Shown here in pieces: positions 1 through 4,830 of a stretch of DNA of 5,698 nt. The DNA is taken from the NCBI GenBank assembly GCA_900313475.1, contig OMRJ01000295.1:1-5698 (forward strand). The letters run 5' to 3'. The number at the start of each line of letters is the position of its first letter. Position 1 is the first letter of the stretch. The notes below the pieces were generated by a model that saw nothing but the letters and a program-made list of their open reading frames with translations, was not told the origin of the DNA and did no database searches. Origin of the DNA: an uncultured Eubacteriales bacterium. Its GTDB lineage: Bacteria; Bacillota; Clostridia; Oscillospirales; Acutalibacteraceae. A program made the position numbers and the translations under genes.

Positions 1-93
1 GCGAATTTCATCGGCGAGCACGGGCAGGTCTTTATCATCAAGCTTTTTGAGGTCGGACGGCGATTTGATTTTGTCCAAAAATTTATATTCCAC
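1..93 (-). CDS. dxs: 1-deoxy-D-xylulose-5-phosphate synthase, N-terminal fragment (31 codons, cut by window edge)
   Basis: Dxs is the thiamine-diphosphate enzyme that condenses pyruvate with glyceraldehyde 3-phosphate in the first step of the cytoplasmic MEP isoprenoid pathway. Only the N-terminus is present, reading (M)EYKFLDKIKSPSDLKK and then LDDKDLPVLADEIR. This is the typical opening of the family (LDKI-x-SP-DLK, then L-P-LA-EIR). I chose the GTG at 91-93 because a GGTGA Shine-Dalgarno site lies 6 nt upstream (100-104) and the reading frame matches the family from there. A TTG five codons in is the only other start seen and has no comparable site. The gene follows the ispA stop by 17 nt on the same strand, so it is very likely cotranscribed with ispA, the usual clostridial arrangement. 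The thiamine-diphosphate-binding and catalytic domains lie outside the window, so the call rests on 31 residues plus context. Confidence 0.82.
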   Translation of the reverse strand, partial: MEYKFLDKIKSPSDLKKLDDKDLPVLADEIR

Positions 94-110
94 TTCTCGT
101 CACCGATTGT

Positions 111-971
111 TTATTTTGTTCTGCCGAGCAGAGCAAATGCTATATCCTTCAGTTCCGCGCTTTGCTCGCCGAATCCGTCAAGCTCACCGATTGCCGTTGC
201 AGTGTATTTCTCTGCAAGCTCTGCGGCTCTCTCTTTGCCGAACAACGTAATATATGTTGATTTATTATTTATCTCGTCGCTGTTGTCCGCGCCGTCCGTT
301 TCAAGCAGATCGTCTTTTATCTGAAACGCTATGCCGAGGTTGAGCGCAAACGCACGCGCACGGCAAATGTCTTCCTCGCTGCCGCCGCCGGCAATAACAC
401 CGAGCACGCATCCGGCTTCGATAAGCTTTGAGGTTTTCAGCGCGTCCATAGTAAAAAGAACATCCGCATCGGCTTGTTTATTCTCATATTTCAAATCAAG
501 ATACTGCCCGCCTATCATGCCGTTTACACCGGCAAGCTCCGACAGTTCGCCGACGGCTCTTATGCACTTACACGCGTCAACGCCGCCCTCGCGGCAGGCG
601 CGGGACAGAATGCCGAACGCATGTGTGAGAAGCGCATCGCCCGCAAGAAGTGCGTTTGCCTCTCCGAATTTAATGTGGCTCGACGGTTTGCCGCGTCGCA
701 TGCTGTCGTTGTCCATACACGGCAGATCGTCGTGAATCAGCGAATAGGTGTGAATAAATTCGACGGCACACGCAAAGTACAGCGCGTCGTCCTCTTTTCC
801 GCCCACGCACTCGCAAAACTTCAGACAGAGCAGCGGACGAACCCTTTTGCCGCCGCCCTCCAATGAATATGCAAGCATAGACGGAACACGCGCAAGCTCC
901 CCCGTCGAAACGGGCAGCAGCTCACGGATTTTATTTTCAATCTTATTGATTGAACCGGAATGATCTTTCAT
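111..971 (-). CDS. ispA: Polyprenyl synthetase, farnesyl/geranyl diphosphate synthase type (IspA)
   Basis: This cytoplasmic Mg-dependent prenyltransferase condenses isopentenyl diphosphate with allylic diphosphates to give geranyl and farnesyl diphosphate. The protein has 286 residues, slightly below the usual 290-300. Visible motifs are GGGKRVRP (39-46), the diphosphate-binding region; the first aspartate-rich motif DDLPCMD (81-87) followed by MRRGKP (91-96); GDALLTHAF (111-119); GMIGGQYLDL (151-160); and KTSKLIEAG (179-187). The second aspartate-rich motif reads FQIKDDLLE (216-224), with Glu where the family normally has Asp. The usual GKPVG-type loop after it seems shortened before NNKSTY (235-240). 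The start at 969-971 has an AAAGG site 8 nt upstream (980-984). It sits 64 nt downstream of xseB and 17 nt upstream of dxs. Family assignment is firm. Chain length (C10, C15 or C20) is inferred from the short-chain type, not shown. Confidence 0.95.
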   Translation of the reverse strand: MKDHSGSINKIENKIRELLPVSTGELARVPSMLAYSLEGGGKRVRPLLCLKFCECVGGKEDDALYFACAVEFIHTYSLIHDDLPCMDNDSMRRGKPSSHIKFGEANALLAGDALLTHAFGILSRACREGGVDACKCIRAVGELSELAGVNGMIGGQYLDLKYENKQADADVLFTMDALKTSKLIEAGCVLGVIAGGGSEEDICRARAFALNLGIAFQIKDDLLETDGADNSDEINNKSTYITLFGKERAAELAEKYTATAIGELDGFGEQSAELKDIAFALLGRTK

Positions 972-1035
972 GACATATACCTTTCATTGCACAAAAAAAA
1001 ACAGTTAAACTTACGCGAAAAAACCGCAGATACAT

Positions 1036-1266
1036 TTATTCTTCGCCGCTTTCGGGCATATCCTGCAAACGGACAATTTTCATTTCCGCGTCCTTTAGGC
1101 ATTTGTCGCAGAATTTCGCAAGAGCCGCGCCTTCTTCAAACAGCTTCACGCTCTCGTCAAGCGAAAGCTTACCGCCGTCGAGCAGACGCACGATCTCACT
1201 TAAACGCTCCATAGCTGCTTCATATGTAATGTTATTTATATTTTCGAATGTTGCTTTTTTATTCAT
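1036..1266 (-). CDS. xseB: Exodeoxyribonuclease VII small subunit
   Basis: XseB is the small subunit of exonuclease VII, which degrades single-stranded DNA to oligonucleotides. Several copies bind each XseA in the cytoplasm. The 76-residue product matches the family's usual length and helical-hairpin pattern: YEAAMERLSEIVRLLDGG (15-32), then LSLDESVKLFEEGAALAKFC (34-53), then CLKDAEMKIVRL (56-67). The start codon overlaps the end of xseA by 8 nt (1259-1266), and the only ribosome site is AAAGGTG inside the xseA 3' end, so translation is probably coupled to xseA. That matters here because xseA carries a frameshift. If ribosomes stop early in xseA, xseB translation could fall unless ribosomes reinitiate. 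The XseA-XseB pairing makes the identification very secure. Confidence 0.95.
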   Translation of the reverse strand: MNKKATFENINNITYEAAMERLSEIVRLLDGGKLSLDESVKLFEEGAALAKFCDKCLKDAEMKIVRLQDMPESGEE

Positions 1267-2053
1267 TTTCGGACACCTTTCCGATTATTTCGGCTTTGAC
1301 CGTGCCGTCGGCAAACCTGATATGCGCAATTTCTCCCGCCGTCAGCGCGGACGCCCTGTCCGCAATAACGCCGTTTACACTTACTGCGGCAAATCCGCGC
1401 ATGAGAACGCTCAGCGGATTGAGGGAATCAAGCCGCGCCGCAAGCCCCGTAAAACCTATACGCCTTGTGTGCAGCGCTTTTTCGGAGATCGTTTCAAGCC
1501 GCGTTTTCAGGTCGTTAAGCAAAGCATGTTCATCTGCAAAAAAACCGGCCGCATCCGAAAAATCTCGGCGCGCCATTATACTCTCAAGGCGCTGTCTCTC
1601 GCTTGCAAGCTTTGTTTTCATCAAACCGAAAAGACGGTCAGTGAGTGCGGCAGCATACATACGCATCGCGTCGCCGTCCGGAGTTGCAAGCTCCGCAGCC
1701 GCCGACGGAGTCGGTGCGCGCAGGTCGCTCACGAAATCGCATATCGTAAAATCGGTTTCATGCCCGATGCCCGAAATAACGGGGACAGGGCATTCGGCAA
1801 CGGCACGCGCCAGCAGTTCATCGTTAAAGCACCACAGATCCTCCGCGCTTCCGCCGCCGCGGCCTATAATTATAACGTCGGCGCACCTTTTGCGCCCGAA
1901 CTCGTTCAGCGCCGATATCATTTCGCCCGGCGCGGAGCTACCCTGAACGCTCACACCGCAGAACACCACGGTGCAAAACGGATATCTTCGCCCTATGATA
2001 CTGAAAATATCACGCACTGCGGCACCTGTCGGCGATGTGATAACGCCTATTCT
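1259..2053 (-). CDS. xseA: Exodeoxyribonuclease VII large subunit, C-terminal catalytic part (downstream of a frameshift)
   Basis: This frame encodes the catalytic and coiled-coil part of XseA (264 residues from 2053), which with XseB degrades single-stranded DNA. It begins RIGVITSPTGAAVRDIF and continues with GRGGGSAEDLW and FND, then GIGHETDFTICDFVSDLR and APTPSAAAE, all hallmarks of the family's catalytic domain. Numbered in the rejoined protein, D154, R204, H237 and D240 fit the conserved Asp, Arg, His and Asp known to matter in the E. coli enzyme. The region after that is charged and helical, as expected for the XseB-binding part, and the C-terminus ends ...KVSENE. The frame has no start of its own at its left end. 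It continues from the N-terminal half if one base is added at 2053-2056. An internal GTG at 2015-2017 has a weak AGGTG nearby and would keep the catalytic residues but lose the conserved SPTGAA loop and the OB fold. Confidence 0.93.
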   Translation of the reverse strand, partial: RIGVITSPTGAAVRDIFSIIGRRYPFCTVVFCGVSVQGSSAPGEMISALNEFGRKRCADVIIIGRGGGSAEDLWCFNDELLARAVAECPVPVISGIGHETDFTICDFVSDLRAPTPSAAAELATPDGDAMRMYAAALTDRLFGLMKTKLASERQRLESIMARRDFSDAAGFFADEHALLNDLKTRLETISEKALHTRRIGFTGLAARLDSLNPLSVLMRGFAAVSVNGVIADRASALTAGEIAHIRFADGTVKAEIIGKVSENE

Positions 2054-2056
2054 TTT
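2047..2056 (-). other. xseA: Frameshift site splitting xseA
   Basis: In the coding sense the sequence is CGA AAA GAA TAG, giving a stop. Reading one A of the AAAA run (2053-2056) twice, or adding an A, gives CGA AAA AGA ATA GGC, that is RKRIGV, which matches the conserved XseA sequence exactly at the junction. This is a one-base deficit in a short homopolymer. The run A-AAA-G is shorter than the A-AAA-AAG slippery heptamer used in bacterial dnaX, and I see no strong downstream hairpin (only GGCG/CGCC with a 9-nt loop). A deletion or sequence error is therefore more likely than programmed -1 frameshifting. Confidence 0.88.
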
Positions 2057-2469
2057 CGGATAACGGGGAACAGGCTTTTTCGGGAGGAATCAAAAAGCCC
2101 CTCGCGTTCAAGCTTTTTCTTAAGCTGTTCGAATGCGACGGCAAGCGCACCCGCGCCGTCGGGCTGAATATGTTTTACATACAGCTGATAAACACCGTCC
2201 CGCTCAAAAACGCTCACCCGTCCGAGGGCGGTCACATTCATCCCGTTTTCGGGAACAAAACCGAGCGACGACGCGTCGGACGCAAACATTACGGCTTTAA
2301 GAGAAGCGTTTTCATCCTTCAGCGAAAAATACATATGTCCCGTTCTCGCATGCACAGAGAGATTCGATATCTCACCCGCGACATAAATCGAACGCATCAT
2401 CAGCTCACTGTCAAACATTGTTTTTATATAACCGTTCAGTTCACTGACGGTAATAACGGGATACGTCAT
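2047..2469 (-). CDS. xseA: Exodeoxyribonuclease VII large subunit, N-terminal OB-fold part (ends early at a frameshift)
   Basis: This is the N-terminal half of XseA: 140 residues ending in a TAG at 2047-2049, against roughly 400-450 for intact family members. Residues 1 to about 103 form the single-stranded-DNA-binding OB domain, seen in the opening YPVITVSELNGYIK, then YVAGEISNL (29-37), GHMYFSLKDE (44-53) and LKAVMF (57-62). LEREGLFD (120-127) is the family's link to the catalytic domain. The next residues, SLFPVIRK, run directly into the conserved RIGVITSP of the next frame if one extra base is present. The start ATG overlaps the upstream gene's TGA (ATGA, 2466-2469) and has only a weak ribosome site, so it probably depends on translational coupling. 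As written the product would be a nuclease-dead OB fragment. The simplest reading is one xseA gene with a deletion, real or a sequencing error. Confidence 0.92.
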   Translation of the reverse strand: MTYPVITVSELNGYIKTMFDSELMMRSIYVAGEISNLSVHARTGHMYFSLKDENASLKAVMFASDASSLGFVPENGMNVTALGRVSVFERDGVYQLYVKHIQPDGAGALAVAFEQLKKKLEREGLFDSSRKSLFPVIRKE

Positions 2470-3401
2470 AGCTTTTTCACACTCAATGCGCCGAGCACCG
2501 CCGTGCCTACGGCATTGTCCGCCGACAGTCCGTCCCGAGCAAACACCGCGCCGTATTTTGCGGCAAAATCCTCGCGTATAATCGAATTTGACATAACTCC
2601 GCCCGAAAAAACGAGCGGAAGCCCCGGATGCTCTTTCAGTAGACCGTCGGTCATTCTTTCAAGTGCCGCCTCAATATATGTTATACAGTATTTCGCGATA
2701 TCTTCGGGCGCTTCTCCCGCGTTCACCATGCTTCGGCACTTGTTTTCAATGCCCGAAAGACTGCATGAATTATCTTTTACAAACGGGCGCACCCTGTATT
2801 TTTTTTCGCTTCTGCGGCTCAATGCGTCAAGCTCGCGTCCCGCGGGAAACGAAATGCCGAGCATATTGCCTACCCTGTCCACCGCCTGTCCCGCATGCAG
2901 ATCAAGAGAAGATGCGACAGGTGTTATCTTCATTATTCTTTTGCTGTCCGGTGTAACGATGACGGCATCCGTCGTGCCGCCCGAAACATGAAACGCAATA
3001 AAGTCTTTTTCGAACAGATCGAGCCGTCCGGCGGACACAAGCGCGGCTGCGATGTGCCCTGCCTGATGCGAAAAGGGCAGCACCGGAACGCCGAAAAAAG
3101 CGCCTGCGCACTCTGCGGCACATTTTCCCGACATAAAGCACGGCATATATGAGTCTTTGGCATCGCGGGGCGACACCGACACGGCTATCACGTCGGGAGA
3201 ATATTCCGTTTCTTCGCAAAGCAGCTTTGCAAGCTCGGGAAGCTGAACAGTATGCTTAAAAACCGCGTCGGACTGACGCAGTCCCGTTTCGCCGTCTTTA
3301 ACGCCGAGCAGCCGCCTTCTGTGGCTGTACGCCCCCGTTTCGCCGTTATAAAGAGCAATCGACGTCGTGTAGTTGCTCGTATCGATTCCGAGAGATATCA
3401 T
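2466..3401 (-). CDS. TsaD/Kae1-family (M22 glycoprotease-like) paralogue of unknown substrate
   Basis: This 311-residue protein has the ASKHA fold of the TsaD/Kae1 family, whose best-known member makes the tRNA t6A modification. Visible features are the first phosphate loop GIDTSNYTTSIAL (5-17), the metal-type motif SHQAGH (H112, H116), the second phosphate loop VSGGTTDAV (139-147), LDLHAGQAVDRVGNMLG (166-182), SGGVMSN (266-272) and SADNAVGTA (293-301), whose D295 fits the third metal ligand. It differs from canonical TsaD: the CDET signature is NYTT here, the usual GEAFDK is GQAVDR, and the protein is about 25 residues shorter than the usual 335-340. It is therefore probably the clostridial paralogue often annotated as O-sialoglycoprotein endopeptidase, with true tsaD elsewhere. 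It overlaps nusB upstream and xseA downstream by 4 nt each (ATGA), so it is translated as part of the operon. Its function is unknown, and protease activity is not supported. Confidence 0.87.
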   Translation of the reverse strand: MISLGIDTSNYTTSIALYNGETGAYSHRRRLLGVKDGETGLRQSDAVFKHTVQLPELAKLLCEETEYSPDVIAVSVSPRDAKDSYMPCFMSGKCAAECAGAFFGVPVLPFSHQAGHIAAALVSAGRLDLFEKDFIAFHVSGGTTDAVIVTPDSKRIMKITPVASSLDLHAGQAVDRVGNMLGISFPAGRELDALSRRSEKKYRVRPFVKDNSCSLSGIENKCRSMVNAGEAPEDIAKYCITYIEAALERMTDGLLKEHPGLPLVFSGGVMSNSIIREDFAAKYGAVFARDGLSADNAVGTAVLGALSVKKL

Positions 3402-3802
3402 GCGCTTGTCTTCTCTCTGATAACAGAGCCTAATATTCCGTTTATAAACTGCGCGTCATCGGCCGTGGCGTAGGTTTTCGCAAGCTCCACCGCTTCGTTC
3501 GCGGCAACTGAATCCGGAGTTTCGTCAATAAGAGAAATCTCGGTAATCGCCATGCGCAGCAGACAAAGCGTAACACGCGGAAGCCTTGCCGTCTTCCATC
3601 CTCTTGAGAGTCTGTTGATCACGCCGTCCGCGTTTTCGATGTTCCCGACGGTTTTTTCAAATAGCACCCTCGTGTAATCGTTCGGTTCGAAAAACCGGCA
3701 CTGCGCGGCAAGCGCACTCAACTCGTCATACGAAAGTTCGGGGCTGAAAAGCCTTTCAAAAAGAAAAACAAATGCCTGCTCACGTGCTTCTTTTCTGGTC
3801 AT
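3398..3802 (-). CDS. nusB: Transcription antitermination factor NusB
   Basis: NusB binds boxA RNA together with ribosomal protein S10 (NusE) and supports antitermination during rRNA transcription. The 134-residue product begins MTRKEAREQAFVFLFERLF, a typical NusB first helix, and carries the C-terminal signature NEAVELAKTYATADDAQFIN followed by GILGSVI. An upstream ATG at 3839-3841 would add 13 residues but is unlikely. It has no Shine-Dalgarno site and would lie only a few bases after the predicted transcription start, whereas the chosen ATG (3800-3802) follows GGAGGA by 10 nt and matches the family's N-terminus. The gene is first in the leftward operon and overlaps the TsaD-like gene by 4 nt (ATGA, 3398-3401). 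Many clostridia have an Asp23-family gene just upstream of nusB. Here the upstream neighbour is instead a divergent sugar operon. Confidence 0.94.
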   Translation of the reverse strand: MTRKEAREQAFVFLFERLFSPELSYDELSALAAQCRFFEPNDYTRVLFEKTVGNIENADGVINRLSRGWKTARLPRVTLCLLRMAITEISLIDETPDSVAANEAVELAKTYATADDAQFINGILGSVIREKTSA

Positions 3803-3812
3803 ACAAAAATTA

Positions 3813-3818
3813 TCCTCC
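3813..3818 (-). promoter_or_regulatory. nusB: Ribosome binding site that sets the nusB start
   Basis: GGAGGA in the coding sense lies 10 nt before the ATG at 3800-3802. It favours this start over the in-frame ATG 13 codons upstream, which has only an A-rich stretch before it. The spacing is slightly long but the match to the anti-Shine-Dalgarno sequence is strong. Confidence 0.8.
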
Positions 3819-3851
3819 GCTGAAATATCCGGGTAAAACATATTTTTTTAC

Positions 3852-3880
3852 AGTATAGCATAACCGAACAAAATTAACAA
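3852..3880 (-). promoter_or_regulatory. Sigma-A-type promoter of the nusB operon
   Basis: In the leftward sense, TTGTTA (-35, 3875-3880) is followed by a 17-bp spacer and TATACT (-10, 3852-3857). A TG one base upstream of the -10 makes it an extended -10. The -10 matches consensus at 5 of 6 positions and the -35 at 4 of 6. The expected transcription start is near 3845, giving a leader of about 43 nt before the nusB ATG. This is pattern-based; no transcript data were available. Confidence 0.75.
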
Positions 3881-3965
3881 GTGTTTTTGCATATTCACTG
3901 TATATTCATTTTTTTTCGGTACTTCTCAAACATTTACGATTGTTTTTTCTTTTGTTTATTATAGA
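3881..3965. promoter_or_regulatory. AT-rich spacer between divergent promoters, with possible operator elements
   Basis: This 85-bp stretch separates the two -35 boxes and has no coding content. It contains the heptamer ATATTCA twice (3891-3897 and 3902-3908), 11 bp apart, about one helical turn. It also holds an imperfect palindrome with arms AAACA and TGTTT (3928-3945) about 20 bp before the rightward -35. Either could bind a regulator of the sugar operon, but such short repeats also arise by chance in AT-rich DNA. Confidence 0.3.
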
Positions 3966-3994
3966 TTGACTTAAGCGTTTTAAAATGATAATAT
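3966..3994 (+). promoter_or_regulatory. Sigma-A-type promoter of the sugar isomerase-kinase operon
   Basis: TTGACT (-35, 3966-3971; 5 of 6 consensus positions) is followed by 17 bp and TAATAT (-10, 3989-3994), with TG at 3986-3987 giving an extended -10. Alternative -10 boxes overlap it: GATAAT at 3987-3992 and TATAAC at 3992-3997. Transcription would start near 4001, leaving a leader of only about 20 nt, which contains GGAG (4006-4009) ahead of the ATG at 4020. Confidence 0.7.
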
Positions 3995-4019
3995 AACAAA
4001 AGAACGGAGTTGAGAATGT

Positions 4020-4814
4020 ATGAATAAAATCGGCATCAACATAAGACCGAACATAGCCTACGGCGTCGATCCGTTTACGGAGAGCATAGCCTCCGCGGGG
4101 TTTGATTCATTTTTCACATACGGCAACAACAGAGAGTTTATCAGCCACCTTGCAGAAAAATCGCGTTCGCTCGGTCTTTCCTATGAGGCGCTCCATGCGC
4201 CCGCCGACGGAATAAACGACCTGTGGCTTCCCGGCGAAAAAGGTGACGAAACGGAAAAGCTTCTTAAAGAAAGCGTTTCTCTCGCATCGGAGTTCGGCAT
4301 AGGAACCGTGATAATGCATGTCAGTTCAAAAGAAAACTGTCCGCACGTTACCGACATCGGGCTTTCGCGTTTCGATTCGGTCGTTAACTGTGCGGCAAAA
4401 AGCGGAATAACCGTTGCGATAGAAAATCAGCGCAAGCTCGGCAACATCGCAACGCTTCTCGAAATATACGGCAAGGACACCAATGTCGGCTTCTGCTGGG
4501 ACGTGGGGCACGAAAAGTGCTTTGCAAACGGACGCGAATATATGCCGCTTTTCGGCGACAGATGCGTACTGACGCACATACACGACAACGGATGTCAGTA
4601 TAATATCGACGAACATCTTCTGCCTTTCGACGGGCGGATAGATTTCCGCCGAACGGCACAGCTTCTGCATGATTACGCATACAAAGGCACGCTCATGCTG
4701 GAAATCGACCTGCCGCACGAGGGCAGCGACAAATATTCGGAGCTGTCGACGGCGCAGTTCACGGCAAAAGCGTTTGCCGCAATAAACCGTTTGAGAATAA
4801 TTTCCGAGTATTAA
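4020..4814 (+). CDS. Sugar isomerase/epimerase, xylose-isomerase-like TIM barrel
   Basis: This 264-residue cytoplasmic protein belongs to the AP-endonuclease-2/xylose-isomerase-like TIM-barrel family, which includes sugar and sugar-phosphate isomerases and epimerases that use a divalent metal. Visible motifs are YEALHAPADG (55-64), VIMHVSS (97-103), VAIENQ (132-137), GFCWDVGHE (157-165), THIHDN (185-190), DEHLLPFDGRIDF (197-209) and LMLEID (225-230). By pattern, E135, D161, H186 (or H188) and E228 are the likely metal ligands. The start at 4020 has GGAG 10 nt upstream. An ATG at 4016 is out of frame and stops after three codons. A PfkB kinase follows after 16 nt on the same strand, so isomerisation and phosphorylation of one sugar is the likely role. 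The substrate cannot be told from sequence. A DNA-repair endonuclease IV role is unlikely, since the DEHLLP-GRIDF and HIHDN pattern is typical of the sugar enzymes. Confidence 0.9.
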   Translation: MNKIGINIRPNIAYGVDPFTESIASAGFDSFFTYGNNREFISHLAEKSRSLGLSYEALHAPADGINDLWLPGEKGDETEKLLKESVSLASEFGIGTVIMHVSSKENCPHVTDIGLSRFDSVVNCAAKSGITVAIENQRKLGNIATLLEIYGKDTNVGFCWDVGHEKCFANGREYMPLFGDRCVLTHIHDNGCQYNIDEHLLPFDGRIDFRRTAQLLHDYAYKGTLMLEIDLPHEGSDKYSELSTAQFTAKAFAAINRLRIISEY

Positions 4815-4817
4815 AAC

Positions 4818-4824
4818 GGGGGAG
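4818..4824 (+). promoter_or_regulatory. Strong ribosome binding site before a TTG start
   Basis: GGGGGAG lies 6 nt upstream of the TTG at 4831-4833, within the 16-nt gap between the isomerase stop and the kinase. It is the main evidence for the TTG start. The next in-frame ATG is 20 codons further, inside the conserved first strand of the kinase fold. Confidence 0.8.
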
Positions 4825-4830
4825 ATAATA

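Noticed and set aside
972..1035. Possible terminator or promoter in the xseB-ispA gap, which holds a run of nine T in the coding sense (993-1001)
   Set aside because: No GC-rich stem precedes the T run, and no convincing -35/-10 pair with proper spacing was found; it looks like a plain 64-nt spacer with the ispA ribosome site.
2047..2056. Programmed -1 frameshifting in xseA
   Set aside because: The slippery run is only A-AAA-G, with no strong downstream stem or clear upstream stimulatory Shine-Dalgarno element, and XseA is not known to need recoding; kept only as a minor alternative.
1103..2167. A 354-codon plus-strand open frame opposite xseB and xseA
   Set aside because: It mirrors clearly recognisable minus-strand genes, has no recognisable family motif or ribosome site, and its product is Arg/Ser-rich as expected from the antisense of GC-rich codons.
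2170..2991. A 273-codon plus-strand open frame opposite xseA and the TsaD-like gene
   Set aside because: It has no domain pattern and lies antisense to two conserved genes that overlap as ATGA; it is a shadow frame.
3803..3841. Upstream ATG giving a 147-residue NusB
   Set aside because: It has no Shine-Dalgarno site, would leave a leader of only a few bases after the predicted transcription start, and adds residues not matching the NusB N-terminus.
3833..3851. Inverted repeat GTAAAA/TTTTAC near the nusB transcription start
   Set aside because: The stem is six pairs, nearly all A-T, and part of it would lie upstream of the transcription start, so a stable RNA hairpin or terminator is not supported.
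4016..4027. Three-codon leader frame ATG TAT GAA TAA overlapping the isomerase start
   Set aside because: The ATG at 4016 is only 6 nt from GGAG, but such a short overlapping frame is likely chance; there is no attenuator-like structure in the roughly 20-nt leader.
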